NCBI GenBank assembly: GCA_046726235.1
Contig: JBKPAD010000006.1
Span: forward strand, 241,321-305,320
Source: Nitricoxidireducens sp046726235
Lineage (GTDB): Bacteria; Pseudomonadota; Gammaproteobacteria; Burkholderiales; Rhodocyclaceae
Length of the DNA: 64,000 nt
Reading direction: 5' to 3'
Positions 55,476-63,860 of the stretch are shown here, one piece after another. Both the position numbers and the translations under genes were made by a program. The notes under the pieces are model-generated. The model saw only the letters and a program-made list of their open reading frames with translations. It was not told the origin of the DNA and searched no databases. Numbering within the stretch: position 1 is the stretch's first letter; every line of letters begins with the position of its first letter.

Positions 55476-55829
55476 TTAGAACTTGAGGCCGCCTTCGCGG
55501 GCCGCCTCGGCCAGCGCCTTGACGCGGCCGTGGTAACGGAACCCGGAACGGTCGAATGCCACTTCCTCGATACCCTTCGCCTTCGCGCGCTCGGCGATCA
55601 GCTTGCCGACGGCCGTCGCGGCCGCGGCATTGCCGCCATTGGCGAGTTCCTTGCGCAGGTCGGCTTCGGCAGTCGACGCGGACGCGAGCACCTGCGTGCC
55701 GCAACCGGAGAAGATCTGCGCGTAGATGTGGCAGTTGGTCCGATGCACGGCCAACCGCGCCATCTTGAGCTCCGCAATCTTGGCGCGGGTTTTGCGCGCG
55801 CGGCGGAGACGTGACTCTTTCTTGTCCAT
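55476..55829 (-). CDS. rplR: 50S ribosomal protein L18
   Basis: A 117-residue 5S rRNA-binding protein: RLRRARKTRAKIAELKMARL, VHRTNCHIYAQIFSGCGTQV, GFRYHGRVKALAEAAREGGL. Spc operon, between rplF and rpsE. Confidence 0.97.
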   Translation of the reverse strand: MDKKESRLRRARKTRAKIAELKMARLAVHRTNCHIYAQIFSGCGTQVLASASTAEADLRKELANGGNAAAATAVGKLIAERAKAKGIEEVAFDRSGFRYHGRVKALAEAAREGGLKF

Positions 55830-55841
55830 GTTCTTGCGCCC

Positions 55842-56375
55842 TTACTTCTTCTTGGTTTCCTTGATGACCACCGTCTCGTCGGCGTAACGCACACCCTTGC
55901 CCTTGTAGGGCTCGGGGGAACGATAGGCGCGAACTTCGGCAGCCACCTGGCCAACCAGTTGTTTGTCGATGCCCTTGATCAGGATTTCCGTCGGGGTCGG
56001 CGTTTCCGCCTTGACGCCAGCCGGCATGTCATGGACCACGGGGTGCGAGAAGCCGAGCGACAGGTTGAGCTTCGCGCCCTGGGCCTGCGCCTTGTAACCG
56101 ACGCCGACCAAGGTCAGCTTCTTTTCGAAGCCCTTGGTGACGCCGTTGACCATGTTGGCGACGAGCGCGCGCATGGTGCCGGACATGGCGCCCGCGTTGG
56201 GCTGACCGGCAACGGCCTTGCACTGAAGCTTGTCACCGTCCTTCTCGATGGTCACCGCAGGCAGCATCGCCTGCTTGAGCGTGCCGAGCGGACCCTTGAC
56301 GCTGATCTCGGCGCTGCCGAGCGTGACCTCGACGCCTTTCGGCAGCTCGACGGGGTATTTAGCGATACGCGACAT
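55842..56375 (-). CDS. rplF: 50S ribosomal protein L6
   Basis: A 177-residue two-domain protein near the factor-binding site: SRIAKYPVELPKGVEVTLG, VGVGYKAQAQGAKLNLSLGF, the C-terminal RSPEPYKGKGVRYADE. Spc operon, between rpsH and rplR. Confidence 0.98.
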   Translation of the reverse strand: MSRIAKYPVELPKGVEVTLGSAEISVKGPLGTLKQAMLPAVTIEKDGDKLQCKAVAGQPNAGAMSGTMRALVANMVNGVTKGFEKKLTLVGVGYKAQAQGAKLNLSLGFSHPVVHDMPAGVKAETPTPTEILIKGIDKQLVGQVAAEVRAYRSPEPYKGKGVRYADETVVIKETKKK

Positions 56376-56388
56376 CTTGCCTCTCCCC

Positions 56389-56784
56389 TTACGCCACGAT
56401 GCAGAGAACTTCGCCGCCGACGTTGCTGGCGCGGGCGCGGCGGTCGGTCATCACACCCTTCGGCGTGGACACGATGGCGACGCCGAGGCCGTTCATCACG
56501 CGCGGCAGGTCGTCGGTACCCTTGTAGACGCGCAGGCCGGGCGTCGAGACGCGCTCGATGCGCTCGATGACCGGGCGGCCGGCGTAGTACTTGAGGGCGA
56601 TGTCGAGTTGCGCCTTGCCGGCGTTTTCACGCACGGCGAAGTCGTCGATGTAGCCCTCGTCCTTCAGCACGGAGGCGATGGACACCTTGAGCTTGGACGA
56701 CGGCATGCTGACGGCCACTTTCTCGGCCATCTGCGCATTACGAATGCGCGTCAACATATCGGCGATCGGATCGGTCATGCTCAT
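56389..56784 (-). CDS. rpsH: 30S ribosomal protein S8
   Basis: A 131-residue 16S-binding protein: SMTDPIADMLTRIRNAQMAE, STPGLRVYKGTDDLPRVMNG, GVAIVSTPKGVMTDRRAR. The start at 56784 is set by AAGGAG seven bases upstream and gives the canonical length; the frame is open further upstream. S8 is the autogenous repressor of the spc operon in E. coli. Confidence 0.98.
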   Translation of the reverse strand: MSMTDPIADMLTRIRNAQMAEKVAVSMPSSKLKVSIASVLKDEGYIDDFAVRENAGKAQLDIALKYYAGRPVIERIERVSTPGLRVYKGTDDLPRVMNGLGVAIVSTPKGVMTDRRARASNVGGEVLCIVA

Positions 56785-56795
56785 ATTCGATCTCC

Positions 56796-57101
56796 TTACC
56801 AGCTGGCCTTGGTCATGCCAGGCACTTCGCCGCGCATGGCATACTCGCGCAGCTTGTTGCGGCACAGACCGAACTTGCGGAACACGCCACGCGGGCGACC
56901 CGTCAGGGCGCAGCGATTGCGCTGGCGCGACGGGCTGGCGTTGCGCGGCAGCTGCTGAAACTTCAGGCGCGCATCCATGCGCTCCTCGTCAGACAGCTTG
57001 GCGTTGTTGATGATGGCGAGCAGTTCGGCGCGCTTGGCGGCAAACTTCTCCACCGTCTTGGCGCGCTTCTTTTCGCGGTTGATCAATGCAAGTTTCGCCA
57101 T
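56796..57101 (-). CDS. rpsN: 30S ribosomal protein S14
   Basis: A 101-residue long-form S14 without a four-cysteine zinc knuckle (only RNRCALTGRPRG and GLCRNKL cysteines). It ends EVPGMTKASW. Spc operon between rplE and rpsH. Confidence 0.97.
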   Translation of the reverse strand: MAKLALINREKKRAKTVEKFAAKRAELLAIINNAKLSDEERMDARLKFQQLPRNASPSRQRNRCALTGRPRGVFRKFGLCRNKLREYAMRGEVPGMTKASW

Positions 57102-57108
57102 GGTTCCC

Positions 57109-57648
57109 TCAGTTCTTGAAGGGGAATTTGAAAGCGGCGAGCAGAGCCTTCGCTTCCGCGTCGGTCTTCGCCGTGGTGGTGATGCTGATGTTCATCCCGC
57201 GCAGAGCGTCGATCTTGTCGTACTCGATCTCGGGGAAGATGATCTGTTCCTTGACGCCGACGTTGTAGTTGCCGCGACCGTCGAAGCCCTTGCCGGACAC
57301 GCCGCGGAAGTCCCGCACGCGCGGCATGGCGATGGTGATGAAACGATCGAGGAACTCGTACATCCGCGTGCCGCGCAGCGTGACCATGCAGCCGATCGGG
57401 TAGCCCTCGCGGATCTTGAAGCCCGCGATGGCCTTGCGGGCCTTGGTCACGACGGGCTTCTGGCCGGCGATCTTGGTCATGTCGCCGACGGCGTTGTCCA
57501 GGATCTTCTTGTCGCCAACCGCTTCGCCGACACCCATATTGAGCGTTATCTTCGTGATGCGCGGCACTTCCATGATCGACTTGTAGCCGAACTGCTCACG
57601 GAGCTGCGACACGACGTTGTCTTTGTAGAATTCTTGCAAGCGCGCCAT
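57109..57648 (-). CDS. rplE: 50S ribosomal protein L5
   Basis: A 179-residue 5S rRNA-binding protein: QEFYKDNVVSQLREQFGYKS, MEVPRITKITLNMGVGEAV, GCMVTLRGTRMYEFLDRFI, FPEIEYDKIDALRGMNI. Spc operon between rplX and rpsN. Confidence 0.98.
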   Translation of the reverse strand: MARLQEFYKDNVVSQLREQFGYKSIMEVPRITKITLNMGVGEAVGDKKILDNAVGDMTKIAGQKPVVTKARKAIAGFKIREGYPIGCMVTLRGTRMYEFLDRFITIAMPRVRDFRGVSGKGFDGRGNYNVGVKEQIIFPEIEYDKIDALRGMNISITTTAKTDAEAKALLAAFKFPFKN

Positions 57649-57657
57649 GATTGTTCC

Positions 57658-57975
57658 TTACGCGTCCACCACTTCGCCGTTCGACTTGAACACGCGCACC
57701 TTGCGGCCGTCGTCAAGGCTCTTGAAGCCGACGCGGTCCGCCTTCTGGGTGGCGGCGTTGAACAGCGCAACATTGGAAACATGGATCGGCATCTCTTTCT
57801 CGACGATGCCGCCCTGCTGACCCTTCATCGGGTTGGGCTTGGTGTGCTTCTTGACGCGGTTGATGCCCTCGACGAGCACGCGCTCTTCGTCGACGCGGCT
57901 CAGCACGACGCCGCGCTTACCCTTGTCCTTGCCCGTGATGACGATCACGTCATCGCCCTTGCGTATCTTGTTCAT
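57658..57975 (-). CDS. rplX: 50S ribosomal protein L24
   Basis: A 105-residue assembly initiator with a KOW motif: KIRKGDDVIVITGKDKGKRG, VLVEGINRVKKHTKPNPMKG, GGIVEKEMPIHVSNVALFN. Spc operon between rplN and rplE. Confidence 0.98.
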   Translation of the reverse strand: MNKIRKGDDVIVITGKDKGKRGVVLSRVDEERVLVEGINRVKKHTKPNPMKGQQGGIVEKEMPIHVSNVALFNAATQKADRVGFKSLDDGRKVRVFKSNGEVVDA

Positions 57976-57987
57976 GTCCGCAATCCT

Positions 57988-58356
57988 TTACAGAACTTCG
58001 GGCGCCAGGGAGACGATCTTCATGAACTTCTCGGTGCGCAACTCGCGCGTCACCGGCCCGAAGATACGGGTGCCGATCGGCTCCAGCTTGTTGTTGAGCA
58101 GCACGGCGGCATTGCCGTCGAACCTCACGAGCGAACCATCCGCACGACGAACACCCTTGGCGGTGCGAACGACGACGGCGTTGTAGATTTCGCCCTTCTT
58201 GACGCGACCGCGCGGGGCCGCGTCCTTGACGCTGACCTTGATGACGTCACCAATGCCGGCGTAGCGGCGCTTGGAACCGCCCAACACCTTGATGCACATC
58301 ACCGAACGCGCGCCGGTGTTATCGGCGACGTCAAGCTTGGACTGCATTTGGATCAT
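57988..58356 (-). CDS. rplN: 50S ribosomal protein L14
   Basis: A 122-residue protein: MIQMQSKLDVADNTGARSVM, CIKVLGGSKRRYAGIGDVIK, GTRIFGPVTRELRTEKFMKI. It follows the 161-bp gap after rpsQ and is therefore the first gene of the spc operon, as in E. coli; GGAGAAACAGCA precedes the ATG. Confidence 0.98.
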   Translation of the reverse strand: MIQMQSKLDVADNTGARSVMCIKVLGGSKRRYAGIGDVIKVSVKDAAPRGRVKKGEIYNAVVVRTAKGVRRADGSLVRFDGNAAVLLNNKLEPIGTRIFGPVTRELRTEKFMKIVSLAPEVL

Positions 58357-58449
58357 TGCTGTTTCTCCAACTTAATCCGCACAGTGCGGTCAGTCTTGGA
58401 ACCCGTCCGGGTCTGAAACCGCTTCTGGCGAGTTTGCCTCGAAGCGGCA

Positions 58450-58479
58450 AAGAGGCGAGATATTAATATCTCGCCTCTT
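58450..58479. repeat. 30-bp perfect palindrome between rpsQ and rplN
   Basis: AAGAGGCGAGATATT followed directly by its exact reverse complement (no spacer). It is A/T-rich at the centre and lies in the only long gap of the S10-spc block. No T run follows on the minus strand, so it is not a standard terminator. It covers the spacer and -10 of the promoter at 58460-58488. Confidence 0.85.
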
Positions 58480-58488
58480 ACCTGTCAA
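58460..58488 (-). promoter_or_regulatory. spc operon promoter
   Basis: Minus strand: perfect -35 TTGACA (58483-58488), 17-bp spacer, -10 TAATAT (58460-58465; 4/6). The transcript would begin about 95 nt before rplN. The E. coli spc promoter lies at the same place in the gene order. Confidence 0.75.
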
Positions 58489-58517
58489 CGCTTTGTTGCT
58501 ATTTCTTGCTCAACTGC

Positions 58518-58796
58518 TTAGACGACGCGCGCCTTCTCCACCACCTGCGTCACACGCCAGGCCTTGGTGCGGGAGATCGGGGCGCATTCCTCGATCTGCA
58601 CCAGGTCGCCGGCGCCGGCCTCGAGGCCTTCGACGTGGGCGTGGTACTTCTTCGAGCGCGTGATGATCTTGCCGATCACCGGGTGCTTGACGCGGCGCTC
58701 GACGAGGACCGTCACGGTCTTGGCCATCTTGTCGCTGACGACGCGGCCCTGCAGGGTGCGCTTGTTCTTTTCGGTCGCTTGAGTGGCTTGGTTCAT
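58518..58796 (-). CDS. rpsQ: 30S ribosomal protein S17
   Basis: A 92-residue OB-fold 16S-binding protein: RTLQGRVVSDKMAKTVTVLV, ERRVKHPVIGKIITRSKKY, GDLVQIEECAPISRTKAWRV. Last gene of the S10 operon; its start overlaps the rpmC stop by four bases. Confidence 0.97.
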   Translation of the reverse strand: MNQATQATEKNKRTLQGRVVSDKMAKTVTVLVERRVKHPVIGKIITRSKKYHAHVEGLEAGAGDLVQIEECAPISRTKAWRVTQVVEKARVV

Positions 58797-58987
58797 TTGG
58801 CGGCCGCCTTTTCACGCTGAATGGTCTTGATGCGCGCGATGTCCTTGCGCACCTTGCCGATCTGGCTGGTGTTGTTGAGCTGCTGGGTCGCCACCTGCAT
58901 GCGCAGGGAGAACTGCGCCTTGCGCAGGTCCAGCAGTTCCTTTTCCAGGTCGGCGTCGTTCTTCTGCCTCAGTTCGCTAGCTTTCAT
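58793..58987 (-). CDS. rpmC: 50S ribosomal protein L29
   Basis: A 64-residue helical hairpin near the exit tunnel: MKASELRQKNDADLEKELLD, LRKAQFSLRMQVATQQL, GKVRKDIARIKTIQREK. S10 operon between rplP and rpsQ (four-base overlap with the latter). Confidence 0.97.
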   Translation of the reverse strand: MKASELRQKNDADLEKELLDLRKAQFSLRMQVATQQLNNTSQIGKVRKDIARIKTIQREKAAAK

Positions 58988-58991
58988 GTCT

Positions 58992-59405
58992 TCACCCCAG
59001 ATGGCGCGTGACGAAAGTGGTTTCGATCGGCAGCTTGGCAGCGGCCAGCTTGAAGGCCTCCCGCGCCAGCGTCTCGTCCACGCCGTCCATTTCATACAGC
59101 ACCTTGCCCGGCTGGATCTCGGCGACCCAGTATTCGGGATTGCCCTTGCCGTTACCCATGCGGACTTCGGCGGGCTTCTTGGAAATCGGCTTGTCCGGGA
59201 AAATCCGGATCCAGATGCGACCGCCACGCTTGATGTGACGGGTCATGGCGCGACGCGCCGCCTCGATCTGGCGCGCCGTGAGGCGGCCGCGACCGATGGC
59301 CTTGAGACCGTATTCGCCGAAGCTCACCTTGGCGCCGCGCGTTGCGACGCCGGTGTTGCGGCCCTTTTGCTCTTTGCGGTATTTCCTGCGTGCAGGTTGC
59401 AGCAT
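58992..59405 (-). CDS. rplP: 50S ribosomal protein L16
   Basis: A 137-residue protein: MLQPARRKYRKEQKGRNTGV, LTARQIEAARRAMTRHIKRG, RIWIRIFPDKPISKKPAEVR. It contains the conserved arginine region modified in some bacteria. S10 operon between rpsC and rpmC. Confidence 0.98.
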   Translation of the reverse strand: MLQPARRKYRKEQKGRNTGVATRGAKVSFGEYGLKAIGRGRLTARQIEAARRAMTRHIKRGGRIWIRIFPDKPISKKPAEVRMGNGKGNPEYWVAEIQPGKVLYEMDGVDETLAREAFKLAAAKLPIETTFVTRHLG

Positions 59406-59411
59406 GGCTGA

Positions 59412-60311
<900 letters not shown>

Positions 60312-60320
60312 AAGTGCTCC

Positions 60321-60650
60321 TTAGTCCCCGACGGTCACGAAAACGTGGCAGGTCGGCTTGCTGATGCGGTTGCCGCGGCCCTTGGCGCGCGCGGTGAAGC
60401 GCTTCAGCACTGCGCCCTTTTCCACGTAGATCGTCTTGACCTTCAGCGTGTCGATGTCGGCGCCGTCGTTGTGCTCGGCGTTGGCGATGGCCGACTCGAG
60501 CACCTTCTTGATGATCGTGGCGCCCTTCTTCGGCGAGAAGGCGAGGATATTGAGCGCCTGGTCGACCGGCTTGCCGCGAATCATGTCGGCAACCAGACGG
60601 CCTTTTTGCTCGGACAGGCGCACACCCTTCAGAATGGCGTTGGTTTCCAT
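60321..60650 (-). CDS. rplV: 50S ribosomal protein L22
   Basis: A 109-residue protein lining the exit tunnel: METNAILKGVRLSEQKGRLV, SPKKGATIIKKVLESAIANA, RFTARAKGRGNRISKPTCH. Start at 60650 with GAGGGA at six-base spacing; an ATG at 60656 would touch the Shine-Dalgarno sequence. Between rpsS and rpsC. Confidence 0.97.
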   Translation of the reverse strand: METNAILKGVRLSEQKGRLVADMIRGKPVDQALNILAFSPKKGATIIKKVLESAIANAEHNDGADIDTLKVKTIYVEKGAVLKRFTARAKGRGNRISKPTCHVFVTVGD

Positions 60651-60660
60651 CGTCATTCCC

Positions 60661-60942
60661 TCACTTCTTCACCGCGGCTTTTTTGCCGGCGGTGTGTCCC
60701 TTGAACGTGCGCGTCAGCGCGAACTCGCCCAGCTTGTGACCGACCATGTTCTCGGAGACATAGACCGGGATGTGCTGCTTGCCGTTATGCACCGCGATGG
60801 TCAGGCCGACGAAATCCGGCAGAACCGTGGAACGGCGCGACCAGGTCTTGATCGGGCGCTTGTCGTTTGATGCCCGCGCGGCGTCCACCTTCTTGACGAG
60901 GTGGCCATCAACGAACGGGCCTTTCTTGATCGAACGTGCCAT
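60661..60942 (-). CDS. rpsS: 30S ribosomal protein S19
   Basis: A 93-residue head protein: MARSIKKGPFVDGHLVKKVD, IKTWSRRSTVLPDFVGLTIA, VYVSENMVGHKLGEFALTRT. S10 operon between rplB and rplV. Confidence 0.98.
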   Translation of the reverse strand: MARSIKKGPFVDGHLVKKVDAARASNDKRPIKTWSRRSTVLPDFVGLTIAVHNGKQHIPVYVSENMVGHKLGEFALTRTFKGHTAGKKAAVKK

Positions 60943-60952
60943 GTCTTACCCC

Positions 60953-61780
60953 TTAACGCTTGTGGCGCCGCTGCACGATCATGTTGTCCGTGCGCTTGTT
61001 GCTGCGGGTGCGATAGCCCTTGGTCGGCTGACCCCACGGGCTGACCGGTACGCGACCCTCGCCTGTCTTGCCCTCGCCGCCACCGTGCGGGTGATCGACC
61101 GGGTTCATCGCGACGCCGCGGACGGTCGGGCGAATGCCGCGCCAGCGCTGCGCACCGGCCTTGCCGATCTTGCGCAGGTTGTTTTCCTCGTTGCCTACCT
61201 CGCCGATGGTGGCGCGGCACTCGACGTGGATGCGACGGATTTCACCGGAGCGCAGGCGGACCTGAGCGTAGGTGCCTTCGCGAGCCAGCAGCTGAACCGA
61301 GGTTCCGGCCGCACGCGCCAGTTGCGCGCCCTTGCCCGGGGTGATCTCGATGCAGTGGATCGTCGTACCGACCGGGATGTTGCGGATCGGCAGCGTGTTG
61401 CCCGACTTGATCGGCGCCTCGGAACCCGACACGACTTCCTGACCAACCGTCATGCCCTTCGGGGCGATGATGTAGCGGCGCTCGCCGTCTGCGTACAGCA
61501 GCAGGGCGATGTTGGCGCTGCGGTTCGGGTCGTATTCGAGACGCTCGACCTTGGCCGGGATGCCATCCTTGTTGCGCTTGAAGTCGACGATGCGGTACTG
61601 CTGCTTGTGACCGCCGCCCTTGTGGCGCGTGGTGATGTGGCCGTGCGTGTTGCGGCCGCCGGTGCTGTTCTTGCTCTCCGTCAGGGCGTCGATCGGACGG
61701 CCCTTGTAGAGATTCGGATTGACGACCTTGACGACGGCGCGACGGCCGGCGGAGGTCGGCTTGACTTTGACGAGAGCCAT
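60953..61780 (-). CDS. rplB: 50S ribosomal protein L2
   Basis: A 275-residue protein essential for peptidyl transferase: KPTSAGRRAVVKVVNPNLYK, GRNTHGHITTRHKGGGHKQQ, RGVAMNPVDHPHGGGEGKTG (the conserved histidine region). The ATG overlaps the rplW stop by one base. Confidence 0.98.
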   Translation of the reverse strand: MALVKVKPTSAGRRAVVKVVNPNLYKGRPIDALTESKNSTGGRNTHGHITTRHKGGGHKQQYRIVDFKRNKDGIPAKVERLEYDPNRSANIALLLYADGERRYIIAPKGMTVGQEVVSGSEAPIKSGNTLPIRNIPVGTTIHCIEITPGKGAQLARAAGTSVQLLAREGTYAQVRLRSGEIRRIHVECRATIGEVGNEENNLRKIGKAGAQRWRGIRPTVRGVAMNPVDHPHGGGEGKTGEGRVPVSPWGQPTKGYRTRSNKRTDNMIVQRRHKR

Positions 61781-62097
61781 TACGCGGCACCTCCTTCGGC
61801 GAAGCTGATTTCCTGACCGGGCTTCAGGCAGACAAAGGCCTTCTTGAAGTCGCTGCGACGGCCCGTGCTGCGGCCATGGCGCTTGACCTTGCCCTTTTGC
61901 ACGGCAACCTGCACCGACTCGACCTCGACCTTGAACAGCAGCTCGACCGCAGCCTTGATTTCCGGCTTGGTCGCGTCAGGCACGACGATGAAGACGACCT
62001 GCTCGTTCTTGTCGGCGATGTACGTCGCCTTCTCCGAGATCTGCGGCGCCAGCAGCACCTGCATCAGGCGCTCTTTGTTGAATTGTTGCTTGCTCAT
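61780..62097 (-). CDS. rplW: 50S ribosomal protein L23
   Basis: A 105-residue exit-site protein: NKERLMQVLLAPQISEKATY, VPDATKPEIKAAVELLFKVE, GKVKRHGRSTGRRSDFKKA. It docks trigger factor and SRP. Overlaps rplD by four bases and rplB by one. Confidence 0.97.
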   Translation of the reverse strand: MSKQQFNKERLMQVLLAPQISEKATYIADKNEQVVFIVVPDATKPEIKAAVELLFKVEVESVQVAVQKGKVKRHGRSTGRRSDFKKAFVCLKPGQEISFAEGGAA

Positions 62098-62714
62098 GCC
62101 AGCATCTCCTCCATCTTGGCGACGGCGCCCTTGGTCATGACGACCTTCGGGAAATGCACGAGCGACACCGGGTCGGCATGCTGGGCTTCGAGCACCAGCA
62201 CGTTCGGCAGGTTGCGCGACGCGAGCAGCAGATTGTCGTCGAGGTTGTCGGTGATGACGAGGACCGATTCGAGGCCCATGCCCTTGAGCTTCTGGGCAAC
62301 GAGCTTGGTCTTCGGCGCATCGATGGCGAAGTTCTCGACCACCAGCAGGCGATCCTCGCGGGCGAGCTGCGACAGGATCGCGGCGACGCCGGCGCGGTAC
62401 ATCTTGCGGTTGACCTTCTGCGAGAAGTTCTCTTCCGGCTTGTTCGGGAAGATGCGGCCGCCCCCGCGCCACAGCGGCGACGAGGTCATGCCGGCGCGGG
62501 CGTTGCCCGTGCCCTTCTGGCGGAAAGGCTTCTTCGTGCTGTGACGGACTTCGGCGCGGGTGAGCTGCGCGCGATTGCCGGAGCGGGCGTTGGCCTGGTA
62601 GGCGACGACCAGTTGATGCACGAGGGCTTCGTTGTAGTCACGACCGAACAGCGCGTCGGACGCGGAGAGCGTCGATGCCTGCTGGCCCTGATCGTTGATG
62701 AGCTTGAGTTCCAT
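62094..62714 (-). CDS. rplD: 50S ribosomal protein L4
   Basis: A 206-residue protein: LFGRDYNEALVHQLVVAYQA, NARSGNRAQLTRAEVRHSTK, KKPFRQKGTGNARAGMTSSP. In E. coli it also represses the S10 operon through a leader upstream of rpsJ; here the terminator at 63811-63844 leaves little leader. Confidence 0.98.
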   Translation of the reverse strand: MELKLINDQGQQASTLSASDALFGRDYNEALVHQLVVAYQANARSGNRAQLTRAEVRHSTKKPFRQKGTGNARAGMTSSPLWRGGGRIFPNKPEENFSQKVNRKMYRAGVAAILSQLAREDRLLVVENFAIDAPKTKLVAQKLKGMGLESVLVITDNLDDNLLLASRNLPNVLVLEAQHADPVSLVHFPKVVMTKGAVAKMEEMLA

Positions 62715-62726
62715 GGCGTCGTCTCC

Positions 62727-63368
62727 TTACTTGGCCTTGACGGCCGGCGAGACGATGACGTCGCCGCCCTTGGAGCCGGGCACGGCACCCTTCACCAGCA
62801 GTAGCTGGCGCGCTTCGTCGATGCGCACGATCTCGAGGTTCTGCGCCGTGCGCTTGGCATCGCCAAGATGGCCGGCCATGCGCTTGCCCGGGAAGACGCG
62901 GCCGGGATCCTGCGCCATGCCGATCGAGCCGGGAGCGTTGTGCGAAACCGAGTTGCCGTGCGAGGCACGGTTCGACGAGAAGTGATGACGCTTGATCGCG
63001 CCCGAGAAGCCCTTGCCGAGCGTGGTGCCGGTGACATCCACGATCTGGCCGGGCTGGAAGATCGTCACCGAGACCGTATCGCCGGGCTTGAAGCCGGCGA
63101 GCTGGTCCTGGGCGACGCGGAATTCCCGGAACACGTGGCCGGCTTCTGCGCCGGCCTTGGCGAGGTGTCCCGCCGCGGGCTTGCTCACCCGGCTGGCGCG
63201 ACGCTTGCCAAAGGTCACCTGGACCGCGGCATAGCCGTCGGTTTCAGGCGTCTTGATTTGCGTGACGCGGTTGTTCGACACATCGAGCACCGTGACCGGG
63301 ACGGTAGTACCGTCCTCGGCGAAGATGCGCGTCATGCCGACCTTGCGTCCAACAAGGCCTAGACTCAT
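62727..63368 (-). CDS. rplC: 50S ribosomal protein L3
   Basis: A 213-residue protein: LGLVGRKVGMTRIFAEDGTT, GKGFSGAIKRHHFSSNRASH, PGRVFPGKRMAGHLGDAKRT. Preceded by a 92-bp gap after rpsJ that contains a short GC hairpin (CCCGGCC...GCCGGGG) and a good Shine-Dalgarno sequence (AGGAGAAAAAA). Confidence 0.98.
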   Translation of the reverse strand: MSLGLVGRKVGMTRIFAEDGTTVPVTVLDVSNNRVTQIKTPETDGYAAVQVTFGKRRASRVSKPAAGHLAKAGAEAGHVFREFRVAQDQLAGFKPGDTVSVTIFQPGQIVDVTGTTLGKGFSGAIKRHHFSSNRASHGNSVSHNAPGSIGMAQDPGRVFPGKRMAGHLGDAKRTAQNLEIVRIDEARQLLLVKGAVPGSKGGDVIVSPAVKAK

Positions 63369-63460
63369 TTTTTTCTCCTAAACCCCGGCTACGATTGGCC
63401 GGGCCCAAAGTACAGCCGTTGCGACGGCACCGGAAAACCCGGCACCGCCGTTGAAACCGA

Positions 63461-63772
63461 TTACTGCAGCTTGATCTCGACGTCCACACCCGCCGGCAGG
63501 TCGAGCTTCATCAGCGCGTCGACCGTCTTGTCGGTCGGATCGATGATGTCCATCAGGCGCAGGTGGGTACGAATCTCGAACTGGTCGCGCGAGCTCTTGT
63601 TGACGTGCGGCGAACGCAGCACGTCGAAGCGCTCGATGCGCGTGGGCAGCGGCACGGGGCCGCGCACGACGGCGCCGGTGCGCTTGGCCGTATCCACGAT
63701 CTCGAGCGCCGACTGATCGATCAGCTTGTAGTCGAACGCCTTGAGGCGGATGCGAATTTTTTGATTCTGCAT
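63461..63772 (-). CDS. rpsJ: 30S ribosomal protein S10
   Basis: A 103-residue head protein (also NusE in antitermination): KIRIRLKAFDYKLIDQSALE, TGAVVRGPVPLPTRIERFDV, LRSPHVNKSSRDQFEIRTH. First gene of the S10 operon; AAGGG lies six bases before the ATG, only 38 nt from the tuf terminator. Confidence 0.98.
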   Translation of the reverse strand: MQNQKIRIRLKAFDYKLIDQSALEIVDTAKRTGAVVRGPVPLPTRIERFDVLRSPHVNKSSRDQFEIRTHLRLMDIIDPTDKTVDALMKLDLPAGVDVEIKLQ

Positions 63773-63810
63773 GTCAGACCCTTAAAGAGCGAGGCACCTT
63801 GCGGTACCGC

Positions 63811-63844
63811 AAAAACGAAAGCGCGGGATTATGCCGCGCTTTCG
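63811..63844 (-). terminator. Intrinsic terminator between tuf and rpsJ
   Basis: Minus strand CGAAAGCGCGG-N7-CCGCGCTTTCG, an 11-bp perfect stem followed by TTTTT. It ends the tuf transcript 38 nt before the rpsJ start codon; a short palindrome GCGGTACCGC (63801-63810) follows directly. Confidence 0.88.
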
Positions 63845-63860
63845 CTGTTTAGGCAAGCAC

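Noticed and set aside
58450..58479. Palindrome as S10 operon intrinsic terminator
   Set aside because: There is no U tract after the stem on the minus strand and the sequence contains a promoter reading into rplN.
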